Source: Sulfurovum sp. (lineage in GTDB: Bacteria > Campylobacterota > Campylobacteria > Campylobacterales > Sulfurovaceae). Taken from it: DNA of 10,962 nt. The notes beneath the pieces are model-generated. The model did no database searches. It was given only the letters and a program-made list of their open reading frames with translations, and was not told where the DNA came from. Position numbers and translations under genes: made by a program. The DNA lies in assembly GCA_026983895.1 (NCBI GenBank), contig JALSTF010000160.1, positions 1-10,962 of the forward strand, written 5' to 3'. Shown one piece after another: positions 6,722-10,962 of this stretch (positions are counted from its first letter, which is position 1; every line of letters starts with the position of its first letter).

Positions 6722-8029
6722 ATGAAAAAAAGAGCCCTGTATACAATTACTTTTTTGATAATGAGCATCAATATTTATGCTGAAGAGCATACTGCTGCCC
6801 TGTCAAGACAGGTCACCGATACCAATGCGACCAGAAGTCCGGTAAAAGTAAAAACCGTCAGAAGTGTCCTGGGGAAGAACAACCCTATAGAACATCAAAT
6901 AGGGCAATTACGTGCCGGCTATATAACATTCAAAGAAAACGGCAGTGACCAAACCAGTGCCTATGCGCTTGGCGGGCACTATCACATAGACAGCAAACGA
7001 TACAAAGGCCTCAAAGCAGGCCTCTCTGCCTATACCGTCCTGAATGCAGGTATCCGCCAGAACCCTTTGCATGTCAACCAAGATTTTTTTGATGGCGAAG
7101 GGCACAGTTTCATAACCCTCTCCGAAGCCTACCTGGACGGGAAATGGGGTGACACAGAGATAAAACTCGGAAGACAGATCCTCGATACACCGCATGCGGA
7201 CAGTGACGATATCAGAATGATGCCAAACTATTTCACCGCCTATACCGTAACGAATTCTGATGTTCCCGATCTGACACTTTCGGCAGGCTGGGTGACCCAA
7301 ATGGCCGGCTGGGAAAACGGTGTCGATGCTTCCCGATTCGTCAAGCTCTCCAAAACACTGGAAAGTCCTGAAAATACCAAGGGGGTCTTCTATGCCTCAG
7401 CAGCCTATGAAGGTATCAAAGACCTCTCTTTGAGTGTATGGTATTACCGTTATGACGATATCGCCGATGTACTCTATGCCGAAGCCGGATATGAAACAAA
7501 GATCTCCGACACATGGCGTGCCACATTCGGCCTGCAGTATGACGCCTCCCGCCAGACAGGAGCGGCTCTGCTGGGCGTTCAGGATGCCACAACATTCGGT
7601 ATCAGTACCGAATTTGCGAACGAAAAGGCCGGGATACACCTGCTCGCGGCTTACAACAGGGACAGCGGAGATACCGGGGCTTTCGGCTTGAGTCTGGGCG
7701 GCGGGCCGCTCTTTACCTCTATGGAAGATCAGACACTCGATGTCATCGGCAGTGCGGGAGAGGCATGGATGATCGGTGCAGGATACCATTTCGAAGCCAT
7801 TGGCATTGACGGGCTGACCGCAGGTCTGGCTTACGGACATTTTCAGGCAAAAGAGGCTGCTTTGTATACGTCAAGCGAAACAGATGCCGTACTTGAATAC
7901 AGCATGAATGAGAAATTCACACTGACACTGGCTTATGCTTCCGTACGATTTGACGCAGGATCGGATGAAAACGGCGATCCTCTGGCCGATTACGAACAGA
8001 TCAGAATGATAGCCAACTATCATTTCTAA
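6722..8029 (+). CDS. OprD-like outer-membrane porin in the feo operon
   Basis: This 435-residue outer-membrane barrel has a signal peptide at 1-20 (cleavage after IYA) and ends in IANYHF with the usual terminal Phe. A stretch at 140-190 has the OprD-family look: KLGRQILDTPHADSDDIRMM, then an AYTVTNSDVPDLTL segment. OprD-type porins admit small, often charged solutes. The same two landmarks occur in the porin at 2843-4021 (GRQLLNTP; AYTVANSSIENVTL), as do SVWYY / SIWYY, so the genes are paralogues, but this one has a longer N-terminal region and different codon use (more C-ending codons). It follows feoA by 35 bases with a strong AAGGAGAAGGAA site. Its place suggests it lets Fe(II) or a small iron complex into the periplasm for FeoB. 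That role is inferred from position only; the substrate cannot be read from sequence. Confidence 0.85.
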   Translation: MKKRALYTITFLIMSINIYAEEHTAALSRQVTDTNATRSPVKVKTVRSVLGKNNPIEHQIGQLRAGYITFKENGSDQTSAYALGGHYHIDSKRYKGLKAGLSAYTVLNAGIRQNPLHVNQDFFDGEGHSFITLSEAYLDGKWGDTEIKLGRQILDTPHADSDDIRMMPNYFTAYTVTNSDVPDLTLSAGWVTQMAGWENGVDASRFVKLSKTLESPENTKGVFYASAAYEGIKDLSLSVWYYRYDDIADVLYAEAGYETKISDTWRATFGLQYDASRQTGAALLGVQDATTFGISTEFANEKAGIHLLAAYNRDSGDTGAFGLSLGGGPLFTSMEDQTLDVIGSAGEAWMIGAGYHFEAIGIDGLTAGLAYGHFQAKEAALYTSSETDAVLEYSMNEKFTLTLAYASVRFDAGSDENGDPLADYEQIRMIANYHF

Positions 8030-8056
8030 TCCTCTATTATTGTTACTAATAAAAAT

Positions 8057-8081
8057 TTGGGCATAATTGCATTCCTATAAT
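8057..8081 (+). promoter_or_regulatory. putative promoter of the metal-uptake cluster
   Basis: A perfect TATAAT lies at 8076-8081, fourteen bases before the ATG at 8095, with a poor -35 candidate (TTGGGC, 8057-8062, spacing 13). Campylobacterota promoters often lack a clear -35, so the -10 box carries most weight. The leader would be very short, with GAGGGAAG (8084-8091) as ribosome-binding site. This is the only clear promoter between the second porin and the permease. Confidence 0.5.
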
Positions 8082-8094
8082 ACGAGGGAAGTGT

Positions 8095-8376
8095 ATGAAA
8101 AGAGTGAAGCATCAGATTGTTCATGTCATACTTTTTTTCTATCTTTTCTCCTCCTATCTGGGTGCAGCACATATACATAAAGAAGTATTTGCCTCACACA
8201 ATGACTGCAAGATCTGCCTTGTTGTAAAAAATATCAACAATGCCGATATTCCATCTGCCGTCCATCTTCCTCTCTGTCACCAAACCTTTTTTGAATATGT
8301 CTTACTCAGGCAAAATATGCCTGTCTTTCAGATCGAAAAAGGTTTTGATGCACAGGCACCCCCGTCTCTTTTCTAA
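8095..8376 (+). CDS. small exported His/Cys-rich protein of unknown function
   Basis: This 93-residue protein belongs to no family I can name. Residues 1-24 form a signal peptide or membrane anchor (basic start, then VILFFYLFSSYLGAA). The mature part has clustered potential metal ligands: HIH (26-28), His35, CKIC (38-41), His57 and CH (61-62). HxH...H..CxxC spacing close to the N-terminus suggests binding of zinc or another soft metal in the periplasm, but no ligand set is proven. It has its own -10 box and ribosome-binding site. It is followed by the coiled-coil barrel gene, a ZnuA-type binding protein and a permease, all on the same strand, so involvement in metal capture or sensing is a reasonable inference. 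The length and codon use look like a real gene; the +1 frame ORF at 8240-8431 overlaps it but has no such features. Confidence 0.7.
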   Translation: MKRVKHQIVHVILFFYLFSSYLGAAHIHKEVFASHNDCKICLVVKNINNADIPSAVHLPLCHQTFFEYVLLRQNMPVFQIEKGFDAQAPPSLF

Positions 8377-8435
8377 ACTACCCATCAACCCACTTCACTG
8401 TTTCGATTTACCAAGGCACAGAATGGCCTGAAAAG

Positions 8436-8463
8436 TAAATGATCAAACACATGAAATCATTTA
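8436..8463 (+). promoter_or_regulatory. inverted repeat at the barrel-gene ribosome-binding site
   Basis: TAAATGAT (8436-8443) and ATCATTTA (8456-8463) are perfect 8-base inverted copies with a 12-base spacer. The right arm ends on the first base of AGGAAAG (8463-8469), the ribosome-binding site for the ATG at 8473. It could be a repressor operator (for example Zur-like) or an RNA hairpin limiting translation. It does not fit the Fur consensus. Confidence 0.45.
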
Positions 8464-8472
8464 GGAAAGAAC

Positions 8473-9792
8473 ATGACAAAAAAGATCATCTTGTTGTCAC
8501 TGGCTACCTCTGTTTCTCTGTTCGCACAAAGCGAACTGGAAGCACTGCAGGCACAGTTGACACAGCAAATGCGTACCACACAGGCATTGCAAAAACGTGT
8601 GGCAGAACTTGAAAAGAAAGAAAGAGCGAGAAAAAAAGCGGCAAAAGCACAAAAGGACCAAGCGGCCGAAAAGAAAGAAGAAGAAAGCCAGGCACTTGCT
8701 GTGGCACAGGAGAGTCAAGAAACAGAAGCTCCTGCCGTTACCTTTGACCAAAAGTCCTTTTTGCCCGATATTGCTTTAATACTTGACGGCTCCGCAGTCG
8801 GAAGGAATATGGATAACAGCACGTATGAAAGCTTCTATATTCCGGGGTTCAGTACCTATGATGCCAGCAAAGAGACTGAAATCCCTTTCAATAAAAACCG
8901 CGGCTTCAACTTCAATTATGCTGAACTTGCCCTGCATTCGACTGTTGGACCCTACTTTGATGCCGATGCTATTTTTCATTTAAAATCAGATTCATTCGAG
9001 ATTGAGGAGGCGTATATTACTTCACGTTCCATGCCCTATGGTCTTCGTGCAAAAGCAGGAAAGTTCAGAAGTGAATTCGGACGGATCAATGCCATGCATC
9101 AGCATGCCTGGACATTTACATCACAGCCTCTTGTTTTTAATGCACTGTTCGGCAGTGAAGGGATCAACGATGCAGGCCTACAGATTCAGTGGGTACTTCC
9201 GACCGACACTTATATCATGGCTGGTGCAGAAGCCTTGCAGGGAGACAACGATGTCAGTTTTGGAGATACGGAAAAGAACAATCTCTACATCGGATACCTC
9301 AAAAGCAGTATTGACCTCACTGACGCCACCACACTTTTGGCTGGAGCTTCCATACTGCACGGGAAAAATACAGAAAATAAATATACCGATATCTATGGAG
9401 CAGACCTGACTGTAAAATCGGCATTGAGCAGCTACAGCAGCCTGATGTGGCAATCAGAAATGCTTTACAGGGACTATCGGCATTACCGGGGAACGGCAGA
9501 CGATGCCAAACAGGCAGGATACTATACACAATTGGTCTATCAGTACAACCAGAATTGGACTGCGGGTATACGCTATGACAGTCTGTTCAAGAACCTGGAC
9601 GATCAGCCTGACGACCTTGACGGATATTCCGCTCTGCTGGAGTATAAACCGTTTGAATTCACAAAATTCAGACTTCAGTATACCTACGACAAGTCCAAAA
9701 CTTTTGGCTTTGACAATCAGCGCAAAAATGTTTCAACAATTATGTTGGACTTTACTATAGAAGCCGGTGCACACGGCGCACATGCATTTTAG
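8473..9792 (+). CDS. outer-membrane barrel protein with N-terminal coiled coil, metal-uptake associated
   Basis: This 439-residue protein has a signal peptide at 1-18 (cleavage after LFA) and a coiled coil at about 20-50 (SELEALQAQL ... KRVAELEKKE). A highly charged Lys/Ala/Glu linker (51-85) leads to a beta-barrel from about 95 to the end, closing with Phe. GKFRSEFGRINAMHQHAWTF (196-215) and the His-containing end AGAHGAHAF recall barrel proteins that, to my memory, accompany zinc ABC transporters in other Proteobacteria. There is no TonB box or plug domain, so it is porin-like and not a TonB-dependent receptor. The coiled coil probably trimerises or spans towards peptidoglycan. AGGAAAG precedes the start. 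The ZnuA-type gene starts nine bases after the stop, with AGGAG overlapping the TAG, which makes co-translation likely. The proposed role is passage of zinc or manganese across the outer membrane, inferred from context. Confidence 0.75.
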   Translation: MTKKIILLSLATSVSLFAQSELEALQAQLTQQMRTTQALQKRVAELEKKERARKKAAKAQKDQAAEKKEEESQALAVAQESQETEAPAVTFDQKSFLPDIALILDGSAVGRNMDNSTYESFYIPGFSTYDASKETEIPFNKNRGFNFNYAELALHSTVGPYFDADAIFHLKSDSFEIEEAYITSRSMPYGLRAKAGKFRSEFGRINAMHQHAWTFTSQPLVFNALFGSEGINDAGLQIQWVLPTDTYIMAGAEALQGDNDVSFGDTEKNNLYIGYLKSSIDLTDATTLLAGASILHGKNTENKYTDIYGADLTVKSALSSYSSLMWQSEMLYRDYRHYRGTADDAKQAGYYTQLVYQYNQNWTAGIRYDSLFKNLDDQPDDLDGYSALLEYKPFEFTKFRLQYTYDKSKTFGFDNQRKNVSTIMLDFTIEAGAHGAHAF

Positions 9793-9801
9793 GAGTACAC
9801 T

Positions 9802-10698
9802 ATGCAAAAGATCCCTTTGAGAAAAATCATTTTTTTATTCACGATGTTTTCGGCCATAGCATTCGCACGATTCAATGTTGTCGCCAGCTATCCGTATCTT
9901 GGTAAGATCGTTCAAGCCGTCGGCGGAGACAATGTAAAAGTAAAAGTACTGGCATCAGCCAAATTCGATCCGCATTTCGTCATACCCAAACCATCTCTCA
10001 TCCCTGCTATTTCGCGCGCCGATATGCTTGTGGCCAACGGTGCAGGCCTGGAGATAGGCTGGCTTCCGCCGCTGCTTAAAAATGCCAATAATCCCAAAGT
10101 ACGCATAGGAACAAAAGGCTTTGTCGATGTCAGCCGTGCAGTGCATCTCATAGATATACCAAAGTCCGTCTCCCGTGCCTATGGCGATGTGCATCCCGAA
10201 GGCAATCCCCATTTCAATTGTGACCCGAACAATGTCCTGCCTATTGCCAGACTGATCACCAAGAAGCTTGTAAGACTTGACAGTGCACATGCACAGGTGT
10301 ACCAACACAATCTGGCACGATTTACAGCAAAGTGGAAAACGTTTCTACGCACTTTCAATGCACGTATGCACAGCTGTAAAATCAAAAAAGTCGTGCAGTA
10401 TCATGAACTTTTCAACTATCTGCTCAGACGCTATGGTATCGAGTCTGCTGCAACTGTCGAACCGCTTCCGGGGATCGCTCCCACTTCCAAACATACCCTT
10501 GCTTTGATCAATCAGATGAAAAAAGAACACATCCGTACGATCATTGAAGACCCTTACCATGAAAAGCACACTGCAAAATTCATTGCGTCCAAAACCGGTG
10601 CGAAAGTGATCGTCCTGCCGCATGATGTCGGCGCTGTTCGCGGTACGGATACGCTGGAAAAATTCTATAAGACCATAGCGGCACGACTATGTCAATGA
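9802..10698 (+). CDS. znuA: zinc/manganese ABC transporter substrate-binding protein (ZnuA/TroA family)
   Basis: This periplasmic metal-capturing protein feeds an ABC importer. The 298-residue product has a signal peptide at 1-22 (cleavage after AFA). It shows the cluster A-I metal-binding fold: VVASYPYLGKIVQAVGGD at the N-terminus, His58 in FDPHFVIPKP, His137 in GNPHFNCDPNN, and His201 in QYHELFNYLLRRYGI. The expected acidic or fourth-ligand region is IIEDPYHEKHTAKF (247-260), followed by VIVLPHDVGA. These three His positions match those of ZnuA-type proteins. The long His-rich loop of enterobacterial ZnuA is absent; only a short DVHPEGNPH segment replaces it. Zinc is the more likely metal, manganese possible. 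The gene overlaps the permease start by a few bases. The symbol follows the family; the true metal is untested. Confidence 0.88.
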   Translation: MQKIPLRKIIFLFTMFSAIAFARFNVVASYPYLGKIVQAVGGDNVKVKVLASAKFDPHFVIPKPSLIPAISRADMLVANGAGLEIGWLPPLLKNANNPKVRIGTKGFVDVSRAVHLIDIPKSVSRAYGDVHPEGNPHFNCDPNNVLPIARLITKKLVRLDSAHAQVYQHNLARFTAKWKTFLRTFNARMHSCKIKKVVQYHELFNYLLRRYGIESAATVEPLPGIAPTSKHTLALINQMKKEHIRTIIEDPYHEKHTAKFIASKTGAKVIVLPHDVGAVRGTDTLEKFYKTIAARLCQ

Positions 10699-10962
10699 TC
10701 TCTCTGTTGTGGCCTGCCTTCGCGCTGGCCATGATGCTCGTCTTTATCCATGCTATTTTCGGGCTGGAGATCATCAAACGCGGGGTCATTTTTACCGATC
10801 TGGCCATCGGACAGTTCGCCGCCATCGGTGTTGCCGTCAGCCTGCTCTTTTTCGATGGGAACGATGCGTTTCTTCTCACCCTGGTCTTTGCGCTGATAGG
10901 GGCATCCCTTATCTCTGTGGCGACATACCGTGTCGCGCATATCGAAGCCTTTATCGGTATGC
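10695..10962 (+). CDS. znuB: metal ABC transporter permease, N-terminal part (ZnuB-like)
   Basis: This inner-membrane permease runs off the window, so only about 89 residues are visible. It reads MISLLWPAFALAMMLV then FIHAIFGLEIIKRGVIFTD and LAIGQFAAIGVAVSLLF: two or three hydrophobic helices with the RGVIF.DLAIGQ pattern of ABC-3 (zinc/manganese) permeases. ATG at 10695 overlaps the znuA stop in the compact ATGA form; an in-frame ATG at 10689 would extend the overlap to ten bases, and neither has a clear ribosome-binding site, so coupling to znuA translation is likely. The ATPase of the transporter must lie outside the window or elsewhere in the genome. Confidence 0.85.
   Translation, partial: MISLLWPAFALAMMLVFIHAIFGLEIIKRGVIFTDLAIGQFAAIGVAVSLLFFDGNDAFLLTLVFALIGASLISVATYRVAHIEAFIGM

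Noticed and set aside
8436..8463. Fur box upstream of the barrel gene
   Set aside because: The palindrome halves (TAAATGAT / ATCATTTA with a 12-base spacer) do not fit the 19-base Fur layout.
8597..8779. Lys/Arg-rich 60-codon frame within the barrel gene
   Set aside because: It is the shifted reading of the Lys/Ala/Glu linker codons and has no independent start signal.
8473..9792. TonB-dependent receptor
   Set aside because: No TonB box, no plug domain and only 439 residues, whereas such receptors usually have 600 or more; a coiled coil takes the N-terminal place.
1..10962. CRISPR array, tRNA, rRNA or insertion sequence
   Set aside because: No regularly spaced repeats, no tRNA-like cloverleaf and no transposase-like translation was found by eye on either strand.

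Overview
The window most likely comes from a mesophilic or deep-sea Campylobacterota (epsilonproteobacterial) genome of the Sulfurovum/Sulfurimonas kind; that placement is inferred. It rests on the order M16 peptidase - dapA - short-chain dehydrogenase - pgsA, which as I recall resembles the neighbourhood in Helicobacter pylori and, for the first three genes, Campylobacter jejuni. It also rests on the GQPNVGKSS-type FeoB, the porin style and the AT-rich spacers. All genes lie on the + strand. No RNA gene, insertion sequence or CRISPR array was seen.

Region 1 (1-2724) is housekeeping. It holds the C-terminal end of an M16 peptidase, dapA (lysine/diaminopimelate synthesis), a FabL-like short-chain dehydrogenase (probable enoyl-ACP reductase) and pgsA (phosphatidylglycerol-phosphate synthase). 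The first three are tightly packed and probably co-transcribed. A 182-base spacer with a heptamer tandem repeat and a long imperfect hairpin separates pgsA from them.

Region 2 (2725-8029) concerns the outer membrane and iron. A porin with its own putative promoter is followed by a 242-base spacer. That spacer holds a hairpin and a duplicated, Fur-box-like element just upstream of feoB. Then come feoB (ferrous iron transporter), feoA and a second porin of the OprD-like type related to the first. The spacing suggests a feoB-feoA-porin operon, in which the porin could admit Fe(II) or a small iron complex to the periplasm for FeoB.

Region 3 (8030-10962) looks like a zinc (or manganese) acquisition operon. 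It has a TATAAT-type promoter, a small exported His/Cys-rich protein, an outer-membrane barrel protein with an N-terminal coiled coil, a ZnuA/TroA-type metal-binding protein, and the start of a ZnuB-type permease that runs off the window. The candidate novelty is this set: a secreted HxH...CxxC mini-protein and a non-TonB barrel placed ahead of a metal ABC transporter, with an inverted repeat at the ribosome-binding site of the barrel gene.
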